DNA of 12,049 bases from Flavobacteriaceae bacterium (GCA_030590765.1 JAUVCP010000020.1:1-12049); one strand, 5' to 3'; shown: positions 1-7,772, numbered from the stretch's first letter. A program made the numbers and translations. Notes: generated from the sequence alone by a model not told the origin.

Positions 1-444
1 ACGATTTCGGATATCATAATAACCACGTTCTTTAACCTCATCCAGATTTGGTCCATGGATAAAAATAACTTTGTTCTCCGTTGGATGATAGGAAACTGCA
101 GCTACTCCAGGTGCAGCATTTTCTCCTGTAACAGATTCTGGCTCCCACAATATAGTTTCATCTCCAGTTGCAATTTCCACTTTTTCGATGGATTTACAAT
201 TAGCCAGATTATTATTAAAAACCATTCCACGCGTATCATAGCACAAATATTTCCCGTCAGGTGAAAAATTATCATTATTATCTAATGCATGCGTTTTAGC
301 ATTAAATGTAATTTGTTTTTCAATCATAGGACTGTTACTTTTTTTTTGCGGAGAATCCTTCTTTTTACAACTTGACATTACCAAAAAACCACTCAGTATA
401 AGTAGCAAAGCAGCTCGTTCTATTGTTTGGTTGAATATTATCAT
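1..444 (-). CDS. DUF3748/YidR-like lipoprotein, N-terminal part (cut by left edge)
   Basis: This gene starts with ATG at 444-442 and stays open to base 1, giving 148 residues with the C-terminal part missing. A TAA codon lies directly upstream in frame, so this is the first possible start. The N-terminus has a hydrophobic stretch (residues about 11-24) ending in MSSC with Cys26, followed by a Lys-rich segment. That fits a lipoprotein signal peptide and an envelope location. The mature part opens with a QITFNAKTHALDNNDNFSPD segment, then a TGE-like stretch and VSYHPTENKVIFIHGP, which resembles the opening propeller blades of E. coli YidR (DUF3748). The molecular function of that family is not established. 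It lies 32 bases downstream of the SIS isomerase gene on the same strand with no hairpin between, so it is probably the last visible member of the same transcript. The family call rests on remembered motif resemblance; the lipoprotein call is stronger. Confidence 0.7.
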   Translation of the reverse strand, partial: MIIFNQTIERAALLLILSGFLVMSSCKKKDSPQKKSNSPMIEKQITFNAKTHALDNNDNFSPDGKYLCYDTRGMVFNNNLANCKSIEKVEIATGDETILWEPESVTGENAAPGVAAVSYHPTENKVIFIHGPNLDEVKERGYYDIRNR

Positions 445-476
445 TTACAAGTATTTTATAATATTTGATCTAATCA

Positions 477-1112
477 TTAAAAAAATGTTTCCTCTACCAT
501 GATACAAAGAGCGTGGTAAATTGGTAAATGAAATTCCTGAACATCAGGAGTACAGGTTGATGGAACACAAATAGCAACATCAGCAAACTCTTTCATTTTT
601 CCTCCTTTTTCACCTGTTAGCGTAATTACTTTTACTCCTTTTGCTTTGGCAACAATACAGGCATCCACAACATTTTGTGAATTTCCTGAAGTGCTTATCC
701 CTAATAAAACATCACCTTTCCGACCATAACCTATCACTTGCTGTGCAAAAATAAAATCTCCCCCAATATCATTGGAAACTGCCGAAACCAAAGCCGAATG
801 GGCATTTAACGATATAGCCGGTAGACCCATTTCCAGTTTTGAAGCCATCAATGATCCTCTTTCTTTAGAAACACTTTTTAAAGCATCTGCCAAATTAGAA
901 TCAATCGGGCGTTTTTTTGAAAAACTCTTCATCAACTCACCAACAATATGATCGGAATCAGAAGAACTACCACCATTCCCACAAGCCAAAATCTGACCAT
1001 TATTCTTATAGCTTTGGATTAACATTTCACCAGCTTTTTTAATTTGATCTTTACATACTTCCAAGGAAGGGTACCTTTCAATCAATCTATTTAAAATCTG
1101 TTCTGTATTCAT
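477..1112 (-). CDS. GmhA-type SIS sugar-phosphate isomerase
   Basis: This is a 211-residue single SIS-domain protein related to sedoheptulose-7-phosphate isomerase GmhA, which converts sedoheptulose 7-phosphate to D-glycero-D-manno-heptose 7-phosphate in the cytoplasm. The phosphate-binding motif GNGGSSSDSDH is at residues 45-55 and GISTSGNS is at about 138-145. The residues matching the GmhA catalytic set are present with the right spacing: His55 and Glu59 (H-x3-E), and Gln192 and His200 (Q-x7-H). Between about residues 60 and 99 there is extra sequence compared with E. coli GmhA, as in a subfamily I recall from Firmicutes, so the natural substrate may not be sedoheptulose 7-phosphate. I chose ATG at 1112; a TTG codon immediately upstream (1115-1113) would add one residue and is less likely. 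It follows the ROK kinase gene after a 105-base gap with no recognisable terminator or promoter. The isomerase family is secure, the substrate is not. Confidence 0.85.
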   Translation of the reverse strand: MNTEQILNRLIERYPSLEVCKDQIKKAGEMLIQSYKNNGQILACGNGGSSSDSDHIVGELMKSFSKKRPIDSNLADALKSVSKERGSLMASKLEMGLPAISLNAHSALVSAVSNDIGGDFIFAQQVIGYGRKGDVLLGISTSGNSQNVVDACIVAKAKGVKVITLTGEKGGKMKEFADVAICVPSTCTPDVQEFHLPIYHALCIMVEETFF

Positions 1113-1115
1113 CAA

Positions 1116-1220
1116 TTTAATTCTTAAATTTTTTACTCTTTCTCCCTATCATTTATAGTTACATTCAACCCTATTTCTGGCTACTCTACATTACTTTCAT
1201 AACTATTAATTTTCTAACTA
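1116..1220. other. Gap between the ROK kinase and SIS isomerase genes
   Basis: This 105-base AT-rich spacer is the only gap longer than 35 bases inside the minus-strand gene run. I see no stable hairpin followed by a T-run, no TAnnTTTG element and no short gene. A weak internal promoter or an mRNA processing site cannot be excluded. Confidence 0.4.
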
Positions 1221-2192
1221 CTACATCGCTACACATAATGCTGCATAATCGCCTATCTTTTCTCCTAATTTGGCTGGTACAATTCTACAAACCTCCAAAG
1301 CCTCAGGAATTGCTTCTTTTCTTAAAACTTCTTCTATCAATGGCTTGAATATTTTTTCATTTCTTGCATATATACTGCCAATCACAATACATTCAGGGTT
1401 TAAAATATCAACTAATATTGCCAATCCTTTTCCCAGATATTCGGCGGATATTTTAACAATTTTCATCGCATCCTGATCACCGGCTATCGCTGCTTCAAAA
1501 ATTGATTTAGCAGTAATATCTTTGATCATTTCTACACTCTGACAGAATTGAACCTCCTCACCTGATTCTAATTTTCTAGTCACAAGACTTTTCCCTAGTT
1601 GTGCAATACCTCCACCACTGCAAAAACCTTCAAAGGAACCGGCTTTTCCAAACCCAACCGGGCCTTCATCAGCCATACGAATATGACCAATTTCTCCACC
1701 TAAATCATTGGTTCCTGCATAGATCTTTCCATTTAAAACAAGACCTGCTCCCATACCGGTACCAAAGGTCAAAAAGATCATATTTTGAGTACCAACTCCT
1801 GCACCCATCATCCACTCTGCGATAGCACAGGCATTTGCATCATTTTGAATAGCAACATCCACATGAAATTCTTTTTTAAAAATATCAATGATTGGCACAT
1901 TGTCCCATCCAGGTAGATTAGGAGGTGATTTAATGATTCCTTCTTTTGAATCTAAAGGGCCTCCGCAACTGATACCAATTTTGATCAATTTATCTTGGTC
2001 ATAAGTTTCAAAAAGTTTGCGTGTATGCTTTTTGAACTCTTCCAAAATCACTTCATAACCTCTTTCTACTTTTGTTTCAAAAAAAATCTTTTCATAAATA
2101 GTAAAATCCTGATCTCCCAAAACAATGCTGCATTTGGTACCACCTATATCAAATCCTAAATAGTAAGTTTCAGGTTGTTTTATTTGAGACAT
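1221..2192 (-). CDS. ROK-family sugar kinase lacking the usual zinc-binding cysteines
   Basis: This 323-residue cytoplasmic protein has the ROK (repressor, ORF, kinase) fold but no N-terminal DNA-binding domain, so it is a kinase and not a repressor. The ATP phosphate-binding motif FDIGGTK is at residues 14-20, the catalytic base is Asp118 in IQNDANA, the second phosphate loop FGTGMGAG is at 143-150, and the sugar-contacting EIGH ends at His170. Typical ROK kinases follow this with a CxCGxxGCxE zinc site. Here the equivalent stretch is VGFGKAGSFE (residues 179-188), with no cysteine, so the classical zinc site appears lost. ROK kinases phosphorylate glucose, fructose, N-acetylglucosamine, N-acetylmannosamine or allose; nothing here fixes the substrate. 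The start lies 7 bases after the stop of the kinase/HAD fusion gene, which indicates co-transcription and suggests an upstream phosphorylation step in the same sugar pathway. Confidence 0.88.
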   Translation of the reverse strand: MSQIKQPETYYLGFDIGGTKCSIVLGDQDFTIYEKIFFETKVERGYEVILEEFKKHTRKLFETYDQDKLIKIGISCGGPLDSKEGIIKSPPNLPGWDNVPIIDIFKKEFHVDVAIQNDANACAIAEWMMGAGVGTQNMIFLTFGTGMGAGLVLNGKIYAGTNDLGGEIGHIRMADEGPVGFGKAGSFEGFCSGGGIAQLGKSLVTRKLESGEEVQFCQSVEMIKDITAKSIFEAAIAGDQDAMKIVKISAEYLGKGLAILVDILNPECIVIGSIYARNEKIFKPLIEEVLRKEAIPEALEVCRIVPAKLGEKIGDYAALCVAM

Positions 2193-2199
2193 TTTTAAA

Positions 2200-4107
2200 C
2201 TAATTTTTATTAAAAAGAAGATTCATTAACTTATCAGCCTGTGAAAAATCTGGGATGATGATCTGTGCTCCCGATTTGATCAACCTGATTCTTTTATCCT
2301 GATTTAATCCATATCGACGTACTTCATCACTAGCAATTCCAACGGCAATTCCGTTTGCTTTTCTACATTCTTTTATTTCAACCGGACCATCACCTATCAC
2401 CAGTAATTCATTTCCTTTTAGATTATTCTTCTTGATGATATCTTCGATAACCATCTTTTTTGAATATTTACTAATATCACCCACCGAGCCATAGATTCCT
2501 CCATCAAAAAGATCATCATATCCTAACGACTTAGCCTCGTTGATCACATCTGCTTTATCTGTTCCACTGGCTAAATAAATTTTCATCCCTTTTTCTTTCA
2601 AAGCATTTAAAAATTGCACGGCTCCTTTCATTGTGAAATCGGGAACAGTTAACTCACCACTATTCAATTTATACATTCTTTCATTTACCATTTCCATCAA
2701 TCCGTCATTATAAATTTCCTTATAACCAAATTTATCTAAAATAGCTCCTTTTGGCACTAAATTGAATTCATCTACCATTTTAACAAGACCTTCCATTTGA
2801 ACTATGGTTTGAATTCCTGTCGACTTATCAATAAAATCTAAAACACGACTGCGAACATTGTCGTAAAGTGTTTTATCAGCAGTTGCATAATGATCTCCTA
2901 AAATAGCTTTGATCATCACTGGTTCCATAATTTTTTCCCAGCCTTCTCTTTGTGTACTGATCGTTCCATCATGATCAAAAACAACATGTTTGATATTACC
3001 CATTTCAGAAAGAACATTGCTGTAGCAGATCTCAATTTCTGAGTTATTATAATACTTTGCCAATCTCAGATCTCCGGCTAATTCCGGGCTATAATTATAA
3101 TCAGGATCTTTACTCACTTCAAGTATTTCCTCTCCGCAAGCCGTACCTGTTGTAAATAATTTTTGAATGGTAACTGCAGAAGCAAAATTTGCAAACTCTG
3201 CTACTTCTTTTGGCGAAATACCAGCCGCAAGACAAAAAGAAATAGCGCTTAGGGAAGTATCTCCTGCTCCAACAGTATCAATTTTATTGTTTATTTGAAT
3301 TCCTGAAACTTCATTAATTCCGGTTTCATCAAATATAACACTGCCTCTTGCTCCGCAGGTCACAAAAATTGGTTTATTAAATTGCTCATACACTTTCTTA
3401 CCATGTTTTTTTATATCGGCAAATGAAATATAATCCTGAGGATTTACATCTACACCATTCAAAACAGCAGTCTCTATTTCATTAGATTTACGATAAACAT
3501 TTCTGAACTTCCCATTATAATGTCTTGAATCCAATACCACAATTTTATCGTTGAATTCATTAAAAAGTTCATTTGCTTTCTCAATAAAACTCTCATTGCT
3601 AATACTTCCAACTACCTGTTGATTAAATACTAAAACATCGTAGTTTTCTAAAGCGATCTTTATGTTTTTTAGGATCTCATCATCTGTTTCAAGTGATCTT
3701 TTATTACTCAATCCAAAATCTATTCGTGGATCTTCTCTTTCACCATGCATCCTTTTGATATAAGTGTAGGTATTAAAAAGATCTTTCTGAACTGTTAAAG
3801 AGCTAGTATCTGCTCCTAGATTTTTCAATTGTCGTGTCAGTTCATTACCAAAAATATCATCACCAACAACACCAATCACTTTTATATCTTTTGGTTTTAA
3901 AGCAGCAATATTTGAAACAATATTACCTGCTCCGCCTGGTGAATAGGATTGTTTGTGAACAGATTCTGCCTGTAAACCTGTTTCAACAGAGACCTCTGAT
4001 CCTTCAGCATCCATATCCCAATAAACATCTAAACAAAAATCACCATAAACCGCAATTTTTACATTTTTGAATTTTTCCAGAATCTCTTTTACTCTTTTCG
4101 TTTTCAT
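2200..4107 (-). CDS. Bifunctional PfkB/HldE-type sugar kinase fused to a HAD phosphatase
   Basis: The protein has 635 residues and two catalytic domains. Residues about 1-330 form a PfkB (ribokinase-like) kinase closest in layout to the HldE/RfaE kinase domain: GDFCLDVYW near residue 22, the glycine motif SPGGAGN at 57-62, and DTVGAGD at 277-283 with Asp283 as the expected catalytic base. The HldE segment that normally reads roughly SPEAPVPV is replaced by SVETGLQAESV (residues 40-50), so a substrate other than heptose 7-phosphate is plausible. Residues about 370-635 form a HAD hydrolase with a helical cap insert: FDHDGT (377-382; nucleophile Asp378, acid/base Asp380), YLASGT (511-516) and IGDGPVEI (571-578). 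HldE instead carries a nucleotidyltransferase at its C-terminus, which is absent here. In the GmhA-HldE-GmhB route a C1 kinase is followed by a C7 phosphatase, and this fusion could join such steps. Neighbours lie 7 bases away on both sides. Confidence 0.85.
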   Translation of the reverse strand: MKTKRVKEILEKFKNVKIAVYGDFCLDVYWDMDAEGSEVSVETGLQAESVHKQSYSPGGAGNIVSNIAALKPKDIKVIGVVGDDIFGNELTRQLKNLGADTSSLTVQKDLFNTYTYIKRMHGEREDPRIDFGLSNKRSLETDDEILKNIKIALENYDVLVFNQQVVGSISNESFIEKANELFNEFNDKIVVLDSRHYNGKFRNVYRKSNEIETAVLNGVDVNPQDYISFADIKKHGKKVYEQFNKPIFVTCGARGSVIFDETGINEVSGIQINNKIDTVGAGDTSLSAISFCLAAGISPKEVAEFANFASAVTIQKLFTTGTACGEEILEVSKDPDYNYSPELAGDLRLAKYYNNSEIEICYSNVLSEMGNIKHVVFDHDGTISTQREGWEKIMEPVMIKAILGDHYATADKTLYDNVRSRVLDFIDKSTGIQTIVQMEGLVKMVDEFNLVPKGAILDKFGYKEIYNDGLMEMVNERMYKLNSGELTVPDFTMKGAVQFLNALKEKGMKIYLASGTDKADVINEAKSLGYDDLFDGGIYGSVGDISKYSKKMVIEDIIKKNNLKGNELLVIGDGPVEIKECRKANGIAVGIASDEVRRYGLNQDKRIRLIKSGAQIIIPDFSQADKLMNLLFNKN

Positions 4108-4114
4108 CTAACAA

Positions 4115-5146
4115 CTATATTAATTCCATTATCTTTTTATACAAAATAGGAAATGTATTTAACTGGTTTCCACCAATATAATAACCTTTTCCATTATATG
4201 CATCAGGAACTCTGGTTACGATACTTTTTTGGTCACGATAATAATACCCAACTCTGTCCTCTTTGGTGAAATCTTCCGGATTATACGTTCTTAGATCAAA
4301 ATTTGCAGTAATTATTTTATCTGGTACGTTCCCAACATTTCCTGCCATAGAAGCTGCTTTTAAGAAAACTTCCGGTCCGGTAACGGCAGATCCAACATTT
4401 AATATCACTCCACCATTTTGCAGATTTGCGATTTCATTTGTATAGATCAAAAAATCTCTTCCGGAGCAACCTCCTTTTGCCCTTCCATCAAAATAAGGAT
4501 GCTGGTCAATTACATCGGTTCCTATACCCACATGAACTGTAAAAGGAATATTATGTTCATAACAAATGGACTGCACACTTATTTCTGGAAATGAAAATTG
4601 TATCGTTGATTCTTTAAGTCCAAGTACTTTTTCCACCTCATTTCTAAAAGACTTATCGTTGATTATTTTTCCAACCGATTCTCCGTAACCCAATTTATAC
4701 TTATCTCCTACGGTTAAAGCGGCATTGATATAATTGAATTCATATGCCATTCCAAATTCTCCTTTTTCCAAAGCTTGTGGAACATATTCGCTGGTCTCAC
4801 CAATCAAACCCAATTCAAAATCATGTATAGAAGTTGATCCATTACCAGAAATCACTGTAAAAACATCTTTCTTGATCAGGTCACCCAACAAAATACTTAA
4901 ACCATTTTTTATCAAATGACCTCCTGTAAACAACATCACTGGATGGCCATTTTTCTTAGCGGAAACTATATCTTTTGCAAGATCACCAATTCGATCTTCC
5001 ATTTCTCTTGAAATTTGAAAACTCATTTTTTCAAGCTTTTTAGGAAAAATCAGATCATCAAACTTTACTTTATTATTACGCCCTGTAACAGGATATGTTT
5101 GAATTCTTTCCGGATCAAAAATTCCAAATTTACCGTTGTATTTCAT
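4115..5146 (-). CDS. Deoxyhypusine-synthase-like protein of unknown substrate
   Basis: This 343-residue protein has no signal peptide and should be cytoplasmic. The sequence pattern resembles the NAD-binding deoxyhypusine synthase fold: TGGHLIKNGLS (74-84), GNGSTSIHDFE (101-111), HVGIGTDVIDQHP (205-217), NVGSAVTGPEVFLKA (250-264) and TANFD (280-284). True deoxyhypusine synthase transfers an aminobutyl group from spermidine to eIF5A. Bacteria generally lack eIF5A, and bacterial relatives include homospermidine synthase-like and uncharacterised enzymes. I recall close homologues in other phyla that are annotated only as hypothetical or DHS-like. Lys263 lies roughly where the catalytic lysine of DHS would be expected after a short PE-containing segment; this alignment is tentative. 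The gene sits between larC (24 bases upstream) and the kinase/HAD fusion (7 bases downstream), so it probably takes part in the same sugar or cofactor process. The fold call is moderately sure; the reaction is unknown. Confidence 0.65.
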   Translation of the reverse strand: MKYNGKFGIFDPERIQTYPVTGRNNKVKFDDLIFPKKLEKMSFQISREMEDRIGDLAKDIVSAKKNGHPVMLFTGGHLIKNGLSILLGDLIKKDVFTVISGNGSTSIHDFELGLIGETSEYVPQALEKGEFGMAYEFNYINAALTVGDKYKLGYGESVGKIINDKSFRNEVEKVLGLKESTIQFSFPEISVQSICYEHNIPFTVHVGIGTDVIDQHPYFDGRAKGGCSGRDFLIYTNEIANLQNGGVILNVGSAVTGPEVFLKAASMAGNVGNVPDKIITANFDLRTYNPEDFTKEDRVGYYYRDQKSIVTRVPDAYNGKGYYIGGNQLNTFPILYKKIMELI

Positions 5147-5170
5147 CTTTAGTTTTTATTTTTTTAGGAT

Positions 5171-6343
5171 CTATTGATTACTATGGATCTCTTTTAATAT
5201 TTCCCGCTGCAAAACCAGCAACGGAATTTTTGTTTTTCTTTGGATCTCTATCAGATTGTCATATTCAATTTTAGACCTTTTTCTACCTGATGGAGTTGTA
5301 ACGATCTTTACTTTTATCTTACCGTATTTTGTCACAAACTCTTTTACCTCCCTTTTCAGTCTGTTTCCCTTTACGGAATAAGATCGAATTCCTATAGTAG
5401 AAGTGTTTTCAAAAATATAATCCGACAATTTCTCTATATTCTTTGCAGCAACCGAACAAGATAATAAAATTCCCTGTCTGCCCTTTTTCATTTGAATAGC
5501 ACTTGTAAAAAAATCATTGGCTCCATGTTCAAATAATCCATTCTGGAAATCATTTCCCAGAAATTCATTGGACATATCATCAATATTGGTTTCTAATACA
5601 TATGTTCCTTTTAAATGCTCGTATTCCTCACATAAAGACAGCCTCAAAACATTTGGGTTTTTAAAATCTTTCTTTCCTGGTCCGTAAGCAATTTGTTTTT
5701 TTATCAAAACAGGCACATCAAAATCAGGATCTATATATTTTAAGATAGCGGCTCCTGTAGGAGTAACTTTTTCACCTTTTTCCTCTCCTGTATAATTGGG
5801 AATTCCCATAAGAATATCAGCAGTTGCAGGAGCAGGAACCGGTAGAATTCCATGTTGGGTATTTACAAAACCAAAACCTGTACAAACGGGAGTTGCATAT
5901 GTTTTTGTAATTTTTAATTGATCAATTAAAACGGCACATCCTAAAATATCTATAATCGAGTCAACTCCACTAACCTCATGAAAATGAATCTTCTCCAAAG
6001 GAATATTATGGACCTTACTTTCTGATCTTCCAATAATTAAAAAAATATCTTTGGCTATCTGCTTTGCTTTCTCAGTAATATCTGCATTTTCAATAATTTG
6101 GAGAATATCACTTAAATGCCGGTGATAATGATGATCTTTTTCTTCATTCAGATCAATCACATGTACATGTTTACAAATAATGCCATTTTTATCAACCTCG
6201 GATATTTCTATTTTGGCATCCGATAGATCAAACTTCTCAGGAAATCTTTCCAGATCATCATAGGCATCTGCTAGACCAGCCAATGCTCCTAAAAACATAT
6301 CACCGGACAAACCCGAAAAAGCTTCAACTAGTATTGTTTTCAT
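5171..6343 (-). CDS. larC: LarC, CTP-dependent nickel insertase for the nickel-pincer nucleotide cofactor
   Basis: LarC inserts nickel into the sulfur-bearing pincer nucleotide in a CTP-dependent reaction, the last step of NPN synthesis. The 390-residue protein begins with EAFSGLSGDMFLGAL (residues 7-21), typical of the family. A histidine-rich segment DHHYHRH (70-76) probably binds nickel, and IHFHEVSGVDSI is at 119-130. The C-terminal LarC2-type CTP-binding part starts near residue 245 with ETNIDDMSNE (251-260). In Lactobacillus plantarum the two parts are joined by programmed ribosomal frameshifting; here they form one uninterrupted frame. The start ATG is one base past the stop of the alkaline phosphatase gene, so translation is probably coupled. 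The family assignment is very secure because LarB and LarE lie in the same operon. Confidence 0.95.
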   Translation of the reverse strand: MKTILVEAFSGLSGDMFLGALAGLADAYDDLERFPEKFDLSDAKIEISEVDKNGIICKHVHVIDLNEEKDHHYHRHLSDILQIIENADITEKAKQIAKDIFLIIGRSESKVHNIPLEKIHFHEVSGVDSIIDILGCAVLIDQLKITKTYATPVCTGFGFVNTQHGILPVPAPATADILMGIPNYTGEEKGEKVTPTGAAILKYIDPDFDVPVLIKKQIAYGPGKKDFKNPNVLRLSLCEEYEHLKGTYVLETNIDDMSNEFLGNDFQNGLFEHGANDFFTSAIQMKKGRQGILLSCSVAAKNIEKLSDYIFENTSTIGIRSYSVKGNRLKREVKEFVTKYGKIKVKIVTTPSGRKRSKIEYDNLIEIQRKTKIPLLVLQREILKEIHSNQ

Positions 6344-6344
6344 T

Positions 6345-7772
6345 TTAATTATTTGGAAGTTCCATCAGTTTGATAATTATCTTTGCTACATCTGTATTAT
6401 CGATGGTTCCTTTAAAATATTCTTGTCCAACTCCTATAACTTTAACCGGTACTTTCATAGCTGTATGCCCTTCTGTTCCCCAAGCAATTCCGGCTTTATC
6501 ACCAAGTATGGTTACCACTCTTAAAGTAAGTGGTTTTTCGGCAGAATGATCTAAATAATCACGATCAGGATCTACTTCTCTTCGTTCGATAAATTCATTC
6601 GCATAAGCATCATATAACCATTTTTTTTCTGCTTTGGTCAACTCCAGTCCTTTTGATGTATCTCCTAATCCAAAATTTGTTTGAATTAAACCTAAAACTT
6701 CTTCAAAAGATATTTTTCGTTTTTCTTCTTTTAAATTCTTTAATAACCGTTCAAATTCCTGAGCAGATATTTTTTGGTTTTGAAATAAGCCCAAATTAAA
6801 TCCATTCTTTGAATTATTCCCTAAAGATAAACCTCCTGTTTCATGATCGGCAGTAACAATAATTAGTGTTTCATCTTTGTGATTATTATAGAATTTAACC
6901 GCTTCTTTAATGGCATCATCAAAGGCAATTGTTTCATAAATTGAAGAAGCCAGATCATTGGAATGTAAAGCCCAGTCAATTTTACCTCCTTCAATCATCA
7001 TAAAAAACCCTTTATCATTATCTAAAAGCTCAATACCTTTTTTTGTGAAATACGAAAGCGGAATACTTTCTGTTCTATTATCGATTTCCCAGTAATACTC
7101 TCTACCTGAATAGGTTCCGGGATTCACAGCAACTATCTTATTATCTCCTTTTTTGAGATCTTTTATTTCTTTTGCTGTAGTGATATATTTATATCCATAT
7201 TTATCTATTTGATGAGCAACACTATTTTTATCGCTCTTGGTTCCAATATCATGTACTCCTCCTCCTGCAAAAAAATCAAAATTACTTAGAGGAAGTTGTA
7301 AAGCTATTTCTTTGTAATCACCACGACTTTTTTGATGTGCAAAAAAACTGGCAGGAGTTGCATGATCAATTGCAACGCTGGATAATATTCCTACTTTATA
7401 CCCTGATTTTTTTGCTTTTTCAGCGATAGTTTCTTGTTTTGTATTGGTAACCGGGTCGATAGAAACCATGTGATTATTTGTTTTTTCTCCTGTTGCCATA
7501 GCAGATCCAGATGCTGATGAATCTGTGATCAAACTGCTTGCAGAATAAGTAGTCATAAATGACTGTACAGGAAACTGACTAAAACTTAAGGGCTCATATC
7601 TTCCATGCCCATTTAAAGAAGCCTTGTACATCTCAGTTGCATAAATAGAGTTATCTCCCATACCGTCTCCTATAAACAGAAATACATATTTCGCTGTTTG
7701 TTGTGCAAATCCAAAACTTGCAAAAAACATCAAAAAAACTACTATGAATTTACTTAATCTATTAAAAATCAT
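6345..7772 (-). CDS. Secreted alkaline phosphatase, PhoA type
   Basis: This 475-residue phosphomonoesterase carries a Sec signal peptide (hydrophobic residues about 9-23, likely cleavage after FGFA at residue 23), so it acts in the periplasm or outside the cell. Active-site features of the PhoA family are complete: metal ligand Asp36 in IGDGMGD, nucleophile Ser85 in TDSSASGSA, DHATP (136-140), Arg150 aligned with the phosphate-binding Arg166 of E. coli, EGGKIDW with Glu261, Asp266 and His270, TADHETGG with Asp309 and His310, and His436 in GTEGHTA. The positions equal to E. coli Asp153 and Lys328 are His137 and Trp267, a pairing reported, as I recall, for the cold-adapted TAB5 enzyme. It releases inorganic phosphate from phosphate esters. 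It lies between larB (12 bases) and larC (1 base), an odd place for a periplasmic enzyme in a cofactor operon. No pho-box could be identified with confidence. Confidence 0.93.
   Translation of the reverse strand: MIFNRLSKFIVVFLMFFASFGFAQQTAKYVFLFIGDGMGDNSIYATEMYKASLNGHGRYEPLSFSQFPVQSFMTTYSASSLITDSSASGSAMATGEKTNNHMVSIDPVTNTKQETIAEKAKKSGYKVGILSSVAIDHATPASFFAHQKSRGDYKEIALQLPLSNFDFFAGGGVHDIGTKSDKNSVAHQIDKYGYKYITTAKEIKDLKKGDNKIVAVNPGTYSGREYYWEIDNRTESIPLSYFTKKGIELLDNDKGFFMMIEGGKIDWALHSNDLASSIYETIAFDDAIKEAVKFYNNHKDETLIIVTADHETGGLSLGNNSKNGFNLGLFQNQKISAQEFERLLKNLKEEKRKISFEEVLGLIQTNFGLGDTSKGLELTKAEKKWLYDAYANEFIERREVDPDRDYLDHSAEKPLTLRVVTILGDKAGIAWGTEGHTAMKVPVKVIGVGQEYFKGTIDNTDVAKIIIKLMELPNN

Noticed and set aside
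55..264. Small plus-strand open frame near the left edge
   Set aside because: It lies opposite the DUF3748-like lipoprotein gene, whose signal peptide and family pattern are clear; the small product has no recognisable features.
445..476. Transcription terminator between the SIS isomerase and the DUF3748-like gene
   Set aside because: The 32-base spacer is AT-rich but has no GC-containing hairpin followed by a T-run.
1113..1115. TTG start codon for the SIS isomerase
   Set aside because: An ATG follows directly and gives the same protein minus one residue; ATG is the more probable start.
477..4107. A complete ADP- or GDP-heptose pathway for lipopolysaccharide
   Set aside because: The isomerase and kinase resemble GmhA and HldE, but no nucleotidyltransferase, epimerase or glycosyltransferase is present, and the kinase substrate segment differs from HldE.
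4115..5146. A LarA lactate racemase, which would complete the lar operon
   Set aside because: The motifs do not match LarA: there is no DUF2088 histidine motif region and no recognisable lysine that would carry the pincer cofactor. The pattern fits a DHS-like fold better.
4115..5146. A true deoxyhypusine synthase acting on eIF5A
   Set aside because: Bacteria generally lack eIF5A, no polyamine genes are nearby, and several DHS-specific segments are not seen.
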